A stretch of DNA of 64,000 nucleotides from NCBI RefSeq assembly GCF_003604215.1, contig NZ_QXGS01000009.1, positions 62,001 through 126,000 on the forward strand, in the 5' to 3' direction. The stretch comes from Teichococcus vastitatis. Lineage in GTDB: Bacteria > Pseudomonadota > Alphaproteobacteria > Acetobacterales > Acetobacteraceae. The notes under the pieces are model-generated. The model saw only the letters and a list, made by a program, of their open reading frames with translations, made no database searches and was not told the origin of the DNA. Positions 1-8,798 of the stretch are shown here, piece after piece; positions within the stretch are counted from its first letter, which is position 1, and every line of letters begins with the position of its first letter. Made by a program: the position numbers and the translations under genes.

Positions 1-1021
1 TGCCGTCATACAGGTATTCCGGCCCGATGAAGCCCACCACGGTGTTCACCAGGAGCGGCCGGAAGGCGCGCGCCACGGCATAGGCGCGCGCCTCCACCGT
101 CTGCTGGTCGATGCCGTGATGCGCGTCGGCCGACAGCGCGGCACCCTGCCCCGTTTCGAAATACATGACGTTGTCGCCCACCGTGCCACGCCGCAGCGAC
201 AGCGCCGCCTCATGCGCCTCGCGCAGCACCGACAGGCTCACGCCGAAGCCGGCATTGGCGGCCTCGGTGCCAGCAATTGACTGGAACACCAGATCCACCG
301 GCGCGCCCTGCTCGATCATGCGGATGGTGTTGGTGACGTGCGCCAGCACGCAGCTCTGCGTCGGGATGGCGTGGCGCTCGCGCAATCCTTCCAGCATCTC
401 CAGCAACGCCAGACCATTGGCCACGCTGTCGGTGGCCGGATTGACGCCGATCACCGCATCGCCCGTGCCGTAGAGCAGCCCGTCCAGCGTCGCGGCGGCG
501 ATGCCCCGCAGGTCATCCGCCGGGTGATTGGGCTGCAGCCGCGTGGAAAGCCGTCCTTCCAGCCCGATCGTGGAGCGGAAGGCGGTGACCACCCGGCAGC
601 GCCGCGCCACGGCGATCAGGTCCTGGTTGCGCATCAGCTTGGACACGGCGGCCGCCATCTCCGGCGTCAGCCCCGGCGCAAGGGCGGCCAGGGCTTCCGG
701 AGTCGCGTCATAGGAGAGCAGCCAGTCACGCAGGCCTCCCACCGTCAGGTGGCGGATGCGGGCAAAGGCCGCCTGATCCTGGGTATCGTGGATCAGCCGC
801 GTCACCTCATCCGCCTCATAAGGGATTAGCGGCTCCTCCAGGAAGCGGCACAGTGGCAGGTCGGCCAGAACAGCGCGGGCGGCGACGCGCTGTGCGTCGC
901 TCTCCGCCGCCAGCCCTGCCAGTTCATCGCCCGAGCGGCGCGGCGACGCCTTGGCCAGCACCACCCGCAGATCGGCGAAGCGGTGCCGCTCGCCCTGAAA
1001 GTCGCTTCGGTACAGGCCCAT
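1..1021 (-). CDS. eutB: Ethanolamine ammonia-lyase large subunit, 3' end outside window
   Basis: Adenosylcobalamin-dependent lyase subunit that splits ethanolamine into acetaldehyde and ammonia. About 340 residues are visible of a family usually near 455-465; the C-terminus lies beyond base 1. The translation begins MGLYRSDFQGERHRF and contains the EutB-type stretches LIPYEADEVTRLIHD, GDAVIGVNPATDS, TQSCVLAHVTNT and VFQSIAGTEAANAGFG, characteristic of the TIM-barrel catalytic subunit. An ATG at 1027 is also in frame, but AGGGAG at 1033-1028 abuts it and sits 6 nt from the ATG at 1021, so 1021 is preferred. eutC would be expected just outside the window. A sigma-54-like promoter lies immediately upstream. 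Identity rests on recognised sequence; there is no other eut gene in view. Confidence 0.93.
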   Translation of the reverse strand, partial: MGLYRSDFQGERHRFADLRVVLAKASPRRSGDELAGLAAESDAQRVAARAVLADLPLCRFLEEPLIPYEADEVTRLIHDTQDQAAFARIRHLTVGGLRDWLLSYDATPEALAALAPGLTPEMAAAVSKLMRNQDLIAVARRCRVVTAFRSTIGLEGRLSTRLQPNHPADDLRGIAAATLDGLLYGTGDAVIGVNPATDSVANGLALLEMLEGLRERHAIPTQSCVLAHVTNTIRMIEQGAPVDLVFQSIAGTEAANAGFGVSLSVLREAHEAALSLRRGTVGDNVMYFETGQGAALSADAHHGIDQQTVEARAYAVARAFRPLLVNTVVGFIGPEYLYDG

Positions 1022-1050
1022 GGCCATCTCCCTGCATGTCGCCCCGCTCC

Positions 1051-1066
1051 TGCAAGCCGCCTGCCA
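1051..1066 (-). promoter_or_regulatory. Sigma-54 (RpoN)-type -24/-12 promoter for eutB
   Basis: Read on the minus strand the site is TGGCAGGCGGCTTGCA. The RpoN consensus is TGGCACG-N4-TTGCA, so only one fixed base differs. The expected start of transcription falls near 1040, just ahead of the AGGGAG ribosome site, leaving a leader of about 19 nt. No enhancer-binding activator gene is visible in the window, so function is inferred. Confidence 0.5.
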
Positions 1067-1177
1067 GCCAGCCGGCTGCCCACCCGCCCACCACCGGCTT
1101 GACGGGTACCTGCCCCCCTCCTACCCATTCCGGCAGACCATAACCGGCCCGCGCGACGGGCCTGGGGAGCGATCCGC

Positions 1178-1867
1178 ATGCAGTATGTCATCGAGGCGCC
1201 GCAGCCGGCCACCGTGCCGGTCGAGGGCGAGGCCGGCCTGTTTCCCGTTGGCCGCATCTGGTGCGTCGGCCGCAACTACGCCGACCATGCCCGCGAGATG
1301 GGCCATGATCCCGATCGCGAGCCGCCCTTTTTCTTCTCGAAGCCGGCCAATGCCGTGGTGCCCGGCGGCGGCACCCTGCCCTTCCCTGGCCAGACCCAGG
1401 ATCTCCACCATGAGATCGAATTGGTGGTGGCGATCGGCACCGGCGGCAAGGACATCGCCGAGGCGGACGCGCTGAACCACGTCTATGGCTACGCCGTCGG
1501 CCTCGACATGACCCGGCGCGACATTCAGGCAGTGGCCAAGAAGATGGGCCGCCCGTGGGAGCTGTCGAAGGGCTTCGACCAGTCGGCGCCGATCAGCGCC
1601 ATCGTGCCCGCCGCCAGAATCGGCCACCCGACCCGGGGAAAGATCGAAGTGTCGGTGAACGGCAAGGTGCAGCAGACCGGCGACATGAACCAGATGATCT
1701 GGTCGGTGCCGGAAAGCATTGCCTTCCTCTCGCGCTACGTGGAGTTGCTGCCGGGCGACCTGATCATGACCGGCACCCCGGCCGGTGTCAGCGCGGTGAA
1801 GCCAGGCGACAGCCTGCACGGCACCTGCGAGGGCGTGGGCGAGGTCAAGGTCACCTACGCGGGTTGA
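1178..1867 (+). CDS. Fumarylacetoacetate hydrolase family protein (fumarylpyruvate hydrolase-like)
   Basis: 229 residues, the usual size of short FAH-fold hydrolases that cleave C-C bonds of acylpyruvates such as fumarylpyruvate. The N-terminal stretch GRIWCVGRNYADHAREMG, the metal-ligand region HHEIELVVAIG, the YAVGLDMTRRDIQ segment and the C-terminal PGDLIMTGTPAGV are all family signatures; KGFDQSAP fits the fumarylpyruvate/maleylpyruvate hydrolase branch. ATG is preceded by GGGGAG about 10 nt upstream. It converges on the TRAP operon and shares a bidirectional hairpin with it. A second FAH-superfamily gene (MhpD-like) lies at 51 kb. The exact substrate cannot be told from sequence. Confidence 0.85.
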   Translation: MQYVIEAPQPATVPVEGEAGLFPVGRIWCVGRNYADHAREMGHDPDREPPFFFSKPANAVVPGGGTLPFPGQTQDLHHEIELVVAIGTGGKDIAEADALNHVYGYAVGLDMTRRDIQAVAKKMGRPWELSKGFDQSAPISAIVPAARIGHPTRGKIEVSVNGKVQQTGDMNQMIWSVPESIAFLSRYVELLPGDLIMTGTPAGVSAVKPGDSLHGTCEGVGEVKVTYAG

Positions 1868-1875
1868 ACGCCGTG

Positions 1876-1900
1876 GGCGGCGGCCTTGCGGGCCGCCGCC
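1876..1900. terminator. Bidirectional hairpin between FAH gene and dctM
   Basis: Perfect 10-bp stem GGCGGCGGCC / GGCCGCCGCC with a 5-nt loop in the 38-bp gap between two converging genes. No long T run follows on either side, as is common for GC-rich alphaproteobacterial terminators. Confidence 0.6.
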
Positions 1901-1905
1901 TCGGA

Positions 1906-3210
1906 TCAGCCGAGCAGCAGGGACGGCAGGATGCCGACGATGCCCGGCGCCAGCACCAGCAGGAACACAAAGGCCACCATGATCAGCAGGTAAGGCAGTG
2001 TGACCCTGGCAATGGTTGACAGCGACTCTCCCGTCAGCCCCTGGATCACGAACAGGTTGAAGCCCACCGGTGGCGTGATCTGCGCCATCTCCACGGCAAT
2101 CACCAGGTAGATGCCGAACCACAGCTTGTCGAAGCCCGCCGCCAAGACCAGCGGCAGCACGACCGGCAGCGTCATGACGATCATCGAGAAGCCGTCCAGG
2201 AAGCAGCCGAGCACCAGGTAGAGCAGGGTCAGCGCCACGATCAGCATCAGCGGCGACAAGCCCCACTCGGTGACGATTTCCGCCACCTGCCGCGGCACGC
2301 CCAGAATGGCGGCGACGTTGCCCAGGATCGAGGCGCCCAGCACGATCAGCCCGATCATGCCGCAGGTCTGCGCCGCACCCAGGCCCACCGCCTTCAGCGT
2401 CGGCCAGGTCAGCTCGCCCTGCAGCGCGCTGACCAGCAGCGCGCCCAGCACGCCCACCGCCGCCGCCTCCGACGGCGTTGCGATGCCGGCATACATGGAG
2501 CCGAGCACGCACAGGATCAGGAACAGCGTCGGCGCCAGCTCGCGCAGCGCGGCGAGGCGCTGGCCGAAGCTCATGCCGCGCTCCTCGGCCGTGCGCTCCG
2601 GCAGCAGGGCGGGATTGAGCGTGCTGTGCAGCATCACCCAGGCCATGAAGCAGGCGGCCAGCAGCAGGCCGGGCAGCACGCCGGCGGTGAACAAACGCAG
2701 CACCGATTCATCGGCGAGCACGCCGTAGATGATCATGATGCTGGAGGGCGGGATCAGGAAGCCGAGCGTGCCCGCCCCGGCGAGACTGCCGATGGCGATG
2801 CGCTTGTCATAGCCCCGCTTGCTCAGCTCATTCAGCGCGATGCGGCCGACCACCTGGGTAGTCGCCGCGGAGGATCCGGAGATCGCCGCGAAAATGGTGC
2901 AGCCGATGACGTTGACGTGCAGAAGCCGCCCCGGCAGCAGGGCCGCCCAGGGAGAAAGCCCGTTGAACAGCGAACGCGACAACCGCGTGCGGAACAGGAA
3001 CTCGCCCATCAGAATGAACAGCGGCAGCGCCACCAGTTCCGGCGTCGTCAAGATGTTGAACGTGTACTGCGCCAGCAGGCGGTCCACCGGCAGGTTGCGG
3101 AAGCTGTAGAGCAGCACAATGGAGGTGGCGATCAGCGCGATGCCGACCCACACACCCAGCGCCAGCATGCCGAACAGCGCGCCGAACAGCGCGCCCATGA
3201 CGCCGGTCAT
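1906..3210 (-). CDS. dctM: TRAP transporter large permease (DctM family)
   Basis: 434-residue polytopic inner-membrane protein of the normal length for DctM subunits. It forms the Na+-coupled transport channel of a tripartite ATP-independent periplasmic transporter with the DctQ and DctP proteins encoded just upstream. Many hydrophobic helices are evident, with family motifs FILMGEFLFR, GSSAATTQVVG, LAGAGTLGFLIPPS and ITPPVGFNLFV. ATG overlaps the dctQ stop by 4 bases (ATGA), so the two are translationally coupled. Last gene of the hyuA-hyuB-dctP-dctQ-dctM operon, which suggests the imported acid is handled by the hydantoinase/oxoprolinase-type enzyme. Confidence 0.93.
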   Translation of the reverse strand: MTGVMGALFGALFGMLALGVWVGIALIATSIVLLYSFRNLPVDRLLAQYTFNILTTPELVALPLFILMGEFLFRTRLSRSLFNGLSPWAALLPGRLLHVNVIGCTIFAAISGSSAATTQVVGRIALNELSKRGYDKRIAIGSLAGAGTLGFLIPPSSIMIIYGVLADESVLRLFTAGVLPGLLLAACFMAWVMLHSTLNPALLPERTAEERGMSFGQRLAALRELAPTLFLILCVLGSMYAGIATPSEAAAVGVLGALLVSALQGELTWPTLKAVGLGAAQTCGMIGLIVLGASILGNVAAILGVPRQVAEIVTEWGLSPLMLIVALTLLYLVLGCFLDGFSMIVMTLPVVLPLVLAAGFDKLWFGIYLVIAVEMAQITPPVGFNLFVIQGLTGESLSTIARVTLPYLLIMVAFVFLLVLAPGIVGILPSLLLG

Positions 3211-3794
3211 TCGCTGACGCTCCCGGCCTTCAGCGCGTCATCCTCGGTGGGCACGCCGATCACCAGCCGCAGCAGCCGCACCGCCATCTGCAGCGCCAGC
3301 AGAAAGGCGCCCAGTGCCAGCACCGCATCCGGCACCCAGAGCGGCGTCAGGCTGCCGCTCGACAGCTGGTCGTTGTTCCAGGCGCGCAGGGTGAAGTTGA
3401 ACAAGGACCAAGCCAGGAAACCGCACACCAGCAGGCCGATCACGGTGGAGAGCACCTCCAGCAGCAGGGTCAGCGCGGGCCCGGTGCGCGCCAGCAGGAT
3501 CGAGACGCGCACATGCGATCCCGCGCGCAGCCCGGCCGCCGCCCCGAACATGAACACGGCGCCCATCAGATAGGCGCTGTATTCCCAGGCAATGGTGATC
3601 TCGCCGCCCCAATCGGGGGAAAGCTTGCCGAGGATGCTGCGGCCTACCCCCGCGAGGATCAGCAGCAGCAGCGCGCAAAGGCAGAGCGTGGCGAAGACGC
3701 CACTGAGGGCTGCGATGCGGTCCGACGCGCGCAGCAGGGCCGCGGCCCCGCCGCCGGCTCCCGCGCTGTCCCTGCTCAGCACGGCACTGCGCAA
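3207..3794 (-). CDS. dctQ: TRAP transporter small permease (DctQ family)
   Basis: About 195 residues with four predicted membrane segments (around FATLCLCALLLLILAGV, YLMGAVFMFGAAAGL, LLLEVLSTVIGLLVCGFLAW and VLALGAFLLALQMAV), the standard DctQ arrangement. No ATG is available downstream of the dctP stop; TTG at 3794 sits 7 nt after GGGAGG and is my choice, with GTG at 3787 as an alternative. The TTG overlaps the region just past the dctP TGA (3798-3796). The frame is open further upstream, but that part is buried in dctP and is not protein-like. It scaffolds DctP-DctM contact in the membrane. Confidence 0.85.
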   Translation of the reverse strand: MRSAVLSRDSAGAGGGAAALLRASDRIAALSGVFATLCLCALLLLILAGVGRSILGKLSPDWGGEITIAWEYSAYLMGAVFMFGAAAGLRAGSHVRVSILLARTGPALTLLLEVLSTVIGLLVCGFLAWSLFNFTLRAWNNDQLSSGSLTPLWVPDAVLALGAFLLALQMAVRLLRLVIGVPTEDDALKAGSVSE

Positions 3795-3795
3795 C

Positions 3796-4794
3796 TCAGG
3801 CCCTCCCAAGTTCAGCGAGGTAGGCCTGGATGATCGGCCGCGACGCGGGTACGCGCTTGATGAAGTCGTCCTTGATGCTGGCGGTGCGGCGGCGCATCTC
3901 GGCCAGCATGGCGGGATCCACATCCACCACCTGCATGCCCCCCTCGGTCAGCTTGCGGACGCTGTTGGTGTCATCCATGGCGGCAACGTTCCAGAACTCT
4001 GGCTGCAGCGCCTTGGCCACGCCCTCGATCACCTGCCGGTTCGCCGCGGACAATTCGTTCCAACTGTCGAGGTTGATGCTGACCAGCTGGGAGGAGAAGG
4101 TATGGTTGGTGCGGTAGGCGGCCTTGAGGAATTCCCAGAATCGTCCGTCCACCCCGGAGGTCGCGGAGGTGCAGACGCCGTCGATGCGGCCCGAAGCCAG
4201 GGCCGGCACCACCTCGCCCCACGGCATCATGGTGCCGGCGGCACCGAGCAGATTGCACATGTCGGCCGTGGTCTTGTCGGAGGAGCGGATGCGCACGCCG
4301 CGCAGGCCGTCGATCGAGGAGATCGGCGTCTTCACATGCAGGTACTGCGTCGGCCAGGGAACCACATAAAGGAACTTCTGGTTGTTGGCCTTCGCCACGC
4401 GGTCGTATTCCGGCATCAGGTACTTGTGCAGCACCTTCAGTTCGTCGAAGGATCCGATCAGAAACGAGATGCTCTCGATCCCCATGGTGGGCGCGTCGCC
4501 GATCTGCTGGTTGTTCAGCACATCCGCCATCGGCACCAGCCCGTCGCGCACCGAGCGCAGCAGTTCCGGTCCCTTGAAGCCGAGCGCGCCGCCCGCCTGC
4601 ACGTTGATGGTCACAGCGTTGTCCGTGGCCTTCGCCACTTCCGCGGCGAAGCGCTTGGCGTTGACGGTGTGGAAATTGCCATCCGGCCAGACCGTGGCCA
4701 GGTCGAACTGGGTGGCGGCGCGCGCCGGGCGGATCAGGACGGGAGCGGCCAGGGTGGCTAGGGCCGCCGTCATCAGGGTGCGACGCGTGGTCAT
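3796..4794 (-). CDS. dctP: TRAP transporter periplasmic solute-binding protein (DctP family)
   Basis: 332 residues with a twin-arginine-like/Sec leader (MTTRRTLMTAALATLAAP...ARAA) followed by a DctP-type domain: FDLATVWPDGNFH near the mature N-terminus, GLRGVRIRSSDKTTADMCNLLGA carrying the conserved Arg that usually salt-bridges a substrate carboxylate, and WGEVVPALASGRIDGVCTS. ATG at 4794 has AGGAGA 7 nt upstream. It captures an organic acid in the periplasm for DctQM. Its position directly after hyuB suggests a ligand such as a hydantoin-, oxoproline- or acetone-carboxylate-related acid, but this is inference from neighbourhood only. Confidence 0.92.
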   Translation of the reverse strand: MTTRRTLMTAALATLAAPVLIRPARAATQFDLATVWPDGNFHTVNAKRFAAEVAKATDNAVTINVQAGGALGFKGPELLRSVRDGLVPMADVLNNQQIGDAPTMGIESISFLIGSFDELKVLHKYLMPEYDRVAKANNQKFLYVVPWPTQYLHVKTPISSIDGLRGVRIRSSDKTTADMCNLLGAAGTMMPWGEVVPALASGRIDGVCTSATSGVDGRFWEFLKAAYRTNHTFSSQLVSINLDSWNELSAANRQVIEGVAKALQPEFWNVAAMDDTNSVRKLTEGGMQVVDVDPAMLAEMRRRTASIKDDFIKRVPASRPIIQAYLAELGRA

Positions 4795-4819
4795 GCAAAC
4801 TCTCCTGTAAAGCCGTGGC

Positions 4820-4842
4820 GGCCGGGCTGCTTCGGCCCGGCC
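4820..4842 (-). terminator. Hairpin between hyuB and dctP, possible attenuator
   Basis: GGCCGGGC / GCCCGGCC, an 8-bp perfect stem with a 7-nt loop in the 62-bp gap between hyuB and dctP. No U-tract is seen. Inside an operon such a hairpin could tune the ratio of enzyme to transporter mRNA. Confidence 0.35.
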
Positions 4843-4856
4843 TGGTTTCTGCGGGT

Positions 4857-6539
4857 TTATTCTGCGGCCTGTTGCGCGCCGTAGAGCCGCATCGCGGCCT
4901 CCTCCGACACCAGTCCGTTGCGCTGGTCGGCGGCAAGCTTTGCCGCGTCGCGCAGCTTCGGATCGCCCAGGCCACCGCCGCCCGGCGTCAGCACCACCAG
5001 CCGTTCGCCCGGCGGAACCACCTGCAACCCCTTGCCGCGGAACACCGGGCCCGAGGCCAGGCCGACATGGCCCGCAGCGCCGTCGCCGCCGCCATCGCGG
5101 CCACGCGGCGGAAAGGCGATGCGGTCGAAGGCGGCCAGCAGTTCGAACGGGGAATCGTCGTTGTTGGCGATCTCCATCACCTGGCCCAGGCCGCCGCGGC
5201 TCCGTCCGGCGCCGCCGCTGTCGGGGCGGAACTCCTTGCGCCAGAACATCAGCGGCGACTGAATCTCGGCGATCTCGATCGGCGTGCCCATGACGCCGGA
5301 CGGGAAGGCCGTGGCCGAGAGCCCGTCCTGCGCCGGGCGGCCGCCCGTGCCGCCATTGGTGGTGATCGCCAGGGCGAAGACCGGATGCGCCTTGCCGGGG
5401 TTCCGGCGCTCGCCGCGCACCGTGATGTTCCAAAGGCAGGAGGTGCCTTCCGCCGGCACCCGGTCCGGCAATGCCTGCCGCAGGCAGCCGAACACCATGT
5501 CGGGCAGCATCTGCCCCAGCACGTGACGGGAGGAGACCGGCGCCGGCTTCGGCGCGTTCAGCACCGACCCCACCGGCGCCGACACCGTCAGCGGCGCCAG
5601 CGAGCCGGCATTGTTCGGGATGTGCGAGGCCACTACGCAGCCGAGGCCGAACACCGTGTAGGCCGTGGTGTAGGAGATCGGCACATTGATGCCGCGGCGG
5701 ACCATGTCCGAGGTGCCGCTGTAATCGACATGAATCCCGCTGTCGGCGATGGTCAGCGTCGCTTCCAACGTCAGCGGATGGTCATAGCCGTCCACCGTCA
5801 TGGCATAGCGCCAGCTGCCCCTCGGCAGCTTGGCGACCTCCGCCAGCACGGCGGCGCGCGACTTCTCGATGATGTGCTCCGCCAACGGATCGAGGCTGTC
5901 GATGCCGAATTCCTGCATCATCGCCGACAGTGCCCTGACGCCGACATCGTTGCAGGCGGCCAGCGAGTAGGTATCGCCCTCGGTGTCCACCGGCAGCCGG
6001 GTGTTGGCACGGATCATCGCCATCAGCGTTTCATTGACCACGCCCCGGTCGATGAGCTTCAGCATCGGGATGTAAAGGCCTTCCATGTAGACGTCGGAGG
6101 CTTCAGGCCCGTTGCCCAGGCCGCCGATGTCCATCAGATGGCTGGTGCAGGAGAACAGCCCCACCAGCTTGCCCTTGTGGAAGGCGGGCGTGGTGATGAC
6201 GAAGTCGTTCAGGTGCCCCGTGCCCATCCAGGGGTCGTTGGTGATGTAGGCATCGCCCTCGCGCATGGTCTCGGTCGGGAAGTGGCGGATGAAGTGTTTC
6301 ACCGCCTCGGCCATGGAGTTGACGTGGCCGGGCGTGCCGGTCACCGCCTGCGCCAGCATCCGCCCCTTCAGGTCGAAGATTCCGGCGGAAATATCACCGC
6401 ATTCGCGCACGATGGGGCTGAAGGCGGTGCGGATCAGCACCTGTGCCTGTTCGCCAACCACGGCGATCAGGCGGTTCCACATGATCTGGAGGTCGATCAA
6501 GCCGACCTTGGGCGTGGATTCGGTCATGTTGCTGCTCAT
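4857..6539 (-). CDS. hyuB: Hydantoinase B / oxoprolinase family beta subunit
   Basis: 560 residues, typical for HyuB-type subunits of N-methylhydantoinase, 5-oxoprolinase and acetone/acetophenone carboxylases. Hallmarks include ECGDISAGIFD, TNDPWMGTGHLNDF, CTSHLMDIGG, the GGTGGRPAQDGLSATAFP segment and the C-terminal GGGGLGDP. ATG at 6539 follows GGAAGG from the end of hyuA and overlaps the hyuA stop by 4 bases. With HyuA it would form an ATP-dependent ring-opening or carboxylating enzyme in the cytoplasm. The family is functionally mixed, so neither the substrate nor whether it hydrolyses or carboxylates can be assigned. Confidence 0.9.
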   Translation of the reverse strand: MSSNMTESTPKVGLIDLQIMWNRLIAVVGEQAQVLIRTAFSPIVRECGDISAGIFDLKGRMLAQAVTGTPGHVNSMAEAVKHFIRHFPTETMREGDAYITNDPWMGTGHLNDFVITTPAFHKGKLVGLFSCTSHLMDIGGLGNGPEASDVYMEGLYIPMLKLIDRGVVNETLMAMIRANTRLPVDTEGDTYSLAACNDVGVRALSAMMQEFGIDSLDPLAEHIIEKSRAAVLAEVAKLPRGSWRYAMTVDGYDHPLTLEATLTIADSGIHVDYSGTSDMVRRGINVPISYTTAYTVFGLGCVVASHIPNNAGSLAPLTVSAPVGSVLNAPKPAPVSSRHVLGQMLPDMVFGCLRQALPDRVPAEGTSCLWNITVRGERRNPGKAHPVFALAITTNGGTGGRPAQDGLSATAFPSGVMGTPIEIAEIQSPLMFWRKEFRPDSGGAGRSRGGLGQVMEIANNDDSPFELLAAFDRIAFPPRGRDGGGDGAAGHVGLASGPVFRGKGLQVVPPGERLVVLTPGGGGLGDPKLRDAAKLAADQRNGLVSEEAAMRLYGAQQAAE

Positions 6540-8623
6540 GCTGCCTTCCGCTCCATGACGATGCAGCCGCTGCCATCGATATGGGCATCGAAGCTGGCGG
6601 AGATAAAGGTGGTGGTTTCGTCCTCGGCAATCAGCGCCGGGCCGGCGATTCGGGCGCCAGGCGCCATGGCCTCGCGGCGGTAAAGCGGCACCTCCACCTT
6701 CTTTTCGGCGCGGCCGTCAAAGATCAATCTCAGCCCCGCGGGCTGCGGCGCCGGTGCGGGTGCCACCATGGGGGCCATCTCCGGGCGCCGCGCATGGGTG
6801 GAAACCAGCACGGACCAGTTCAGCACCTCGATCGCCGCGGCCGGGATGGCGCGGGCGAACTGCGCCGCGTACTCGGCCTCGAAGATCCGGCGCAGCTCGG
6901 GAACGTCGGCGGCGCTCAAGGTGCGGTCCGGCAGATCCACGGTGATCTCGTGGCCCTGGCCGACGTAGCGCATGAAGGCGCTGCGGCGTTCGAACAGCGC
7001 CGCGCCGCGCGCGCCGGGCTCCACCAGGGCGCGTGCGGCGCTCGTCATCTCGGCGAACAGCGCGGACACCGCGTCGCCATCGAAATCCTCGTCGAGCCGT
7101 GCGGGGCGGGAGCGGACGATCTCATAGGCCACGGGCGCGGCCAGGAAGCCGACGGCCGAGCCGACGCCGGCATTGGGCGGAACCAGGACGCGCGGCACGC
7201 CCACCTTTTCCGCCACGCGCGCGGCATGCAGCGGCGCCGCGCCGCCGAAGGCGATCATGGTGTGCTGGCCGATCACTGCGCCACGCTCGGCGGCGTGGAC
7301 GCGCGCGGCGCTGGCCATGTTCTCGCACACCATCTCGTACACGGCGTAGGCCGACATCTCGGGCGACAGACCGAGCTTGTCGCCGATCTCGCGGCCCAGC
7401 GCGTGAAGCGACAGCTCCGGCTTCAGGTCCATGCTGCCGCCAGCAAAGCCCTCCGGCTTGATCAGCCCCAATGCCACGTCGGCATCGGTCACCGCCGGGC
7501 GCTGGCCGCCCAAGCCGTAGCAAGCCGGCCCCGGCACCGAGGACGCACTTTCCGGTCCCACCGTGACGCGCTGCAAGGCGTCCACCTGGGCGATGGAGCC
7601 GCCGCCGGCGCCAATCTCCACCATCTCGATCACCGGGATGCGCAGCGGCAGGCCGGAGCCTTTCAGGAAGCGCGCCGTACGGTCCACCTCGAAGACGCGG
7701 GATGTGGCGGGCTCGCCCTTCTCGATCAGGCAGATCTTCGCCGTGGTGCCGCCCATGTCGAAGGACAGCACGCGCTGCTCGTCGGCTCGCAGCGCCACCT
7801 GCGCGGCGAAGATCGCGCCGCCAGCCGGGCCGGATTCCACCAGCCGCACCGGAAAGCGCTGCGCGGTTTCCAGCGCGGTCAGGCCGCCGCCCGAGGTGAC
7901 GAGATAGGTCGCTCCGCGATATTGCCGTTCGCGCAACGCCGCCGCCATGCGGCCGAGATAGCCCTCCATCAGCGGCTGCACATAGGCGTTGGCGGCGGCG
8001 GTGGAGGTGCGCTCATACTCGCGCACCTCGGGGCATACTTCGCTGGCCAGGGTGATCGCCAGTTCCGGCATCGCTGCCTTCAGCAGGGCGGCGGCGCGCT
8101 GCTCATGCTCCGGATTGGCATAGGCATGAAGAAAGGCCAAGGCCACGCTTTGCACGCCGAGCTCGCGCAGCCGCGGCACCAGGGCGCCGACCGCCGCCTC
8201 ATCGAGGGGCAGCCGGACTTGGCCGGACGCGTCGACCCGCTCCGGCACGGTGAAGCGCAACTCACGCGGCACCAGCGGGACCGGCTTTTCCAGCGTCAGG
8301 TCATACTGGTCGTAGCGGCTTTCGGTGCCGATCTCCAGCACGTCGCGGAAGCCCTGCGTCGCGACCAGAGCGGTCTTGGCGCCGCGCCGCTCGATGATCG
8401 CGTTGGTGGCCAGGGTAGTGCCGTGCACGAACACATCGATGTCGGAGAAATGCAGCCCGGCATCGTCCAGCGCCAGCCCGATCCCCGTGAGCACGCCTTC
8501 CTCGGGCGCGGCTGGCGTGGTCAGAACCTTGCGCGTGTGGCGCGTGCCGCGGGCGTCCAGCACGATGTCGGTAAAGGTTCCGCCGATATCGGCCGCCAAA
8601 CGCACATCGGGTGTCGAATGCAA
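6536..8623 (-). CDS. hyuA: Hydantoinase A / oxoprolinase family alpha subunit
   Basis: 695 residues, the normal length of HyuA. The N-terminus has the actin-fold phosphate loop (RLAADIGGTFTDIVLD), then VFVHGTTLATNAIIERRG, GGTTAKICLIEKG and IEIGAGGGSIAQVD-like stretches (EMVEIGAGGGSIA), which bind and position ATP. The start is TTG: no ATG exists nearby, and AAGGAG lies 7 nt upstream of TTG at 8623. First gene of the hyuA-hyuB-dctPQM operon; it is divergent from the 2-hydroxyacid dehydrogenase gene, and the 175-bp gap between them must hold both promoters. Confidence 0.9.
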   Translation of the reverse strand: MHSTPDVRLAADIGGTFTDIVLDARGTRHTRKVLTTPAAPEEGVLTGIGLALDDAGLHFSDIDVFVHGTTLATNAIIERRGAKTALVATQGFRDVLEIGTESRYDQYDLTLEKPVPLVPRELRFTVPERVDASGQVRLPLDEAAVGALVPRLRELGVQSVALAFLHAYANPEHEQRAAALLKAAMPELAITLASEVCPEVREYERTSTAAANAYVQPLMEGYLGRMAAALRERQYRGATYLVTSGGGLTALETAQRFPVRLVESGPAGGAIFAAQVALRADEQRVLSFDMGGTTAKICLIEKGEPATSRVFEVDRTARFLKGSGLPLRIPVIEMVEIGAGGGSIAQVDALQRVTVGPESASSVPGPACYGLGGQRPAVTDADVALGLIKPEGFAGGSMDLKPELSLHALGREIGDKLGLSPEMSAYAVYEMVCENMASAARVHAAERGAVIGQHTMIAFGGAAPLHAARVAEKVGVPRVLVPPNAGVGSAVGFLAAPVAYEIVRSRPARLDEDFDGDAVSALFAEMTSAARALVEPGARGAALFERRSAFMRYVGQGHEITVDLPDRTLSAADVPELRRIFEAEYAAQFARAIPAAAIEVLNWSVLVSTHARRPEMAPMVAPAPAPQPAGLRLIFDGRAEKKVEVPLYRREAMAPGARIAGPALIAEDETTTFISASFDAHIDGSGCIVMERKAA

Positions 8624-8798
8624 AACAGTGCTCCTTCACGCAGGCTTCAGGCCTGTGCAAAATGGTGGTCTCGGGCGGCCACGTGGCCGCCGTTCCGTCA
8701 CGCTGCGCCGGACGTCCAGCCGGTGCGGTGACGGCAGCTTGGCAATCCTTGTGCCAAGCTGCCGCGGCGGCCGGCGCGTCCGGCCAGGAGGAGACAGC

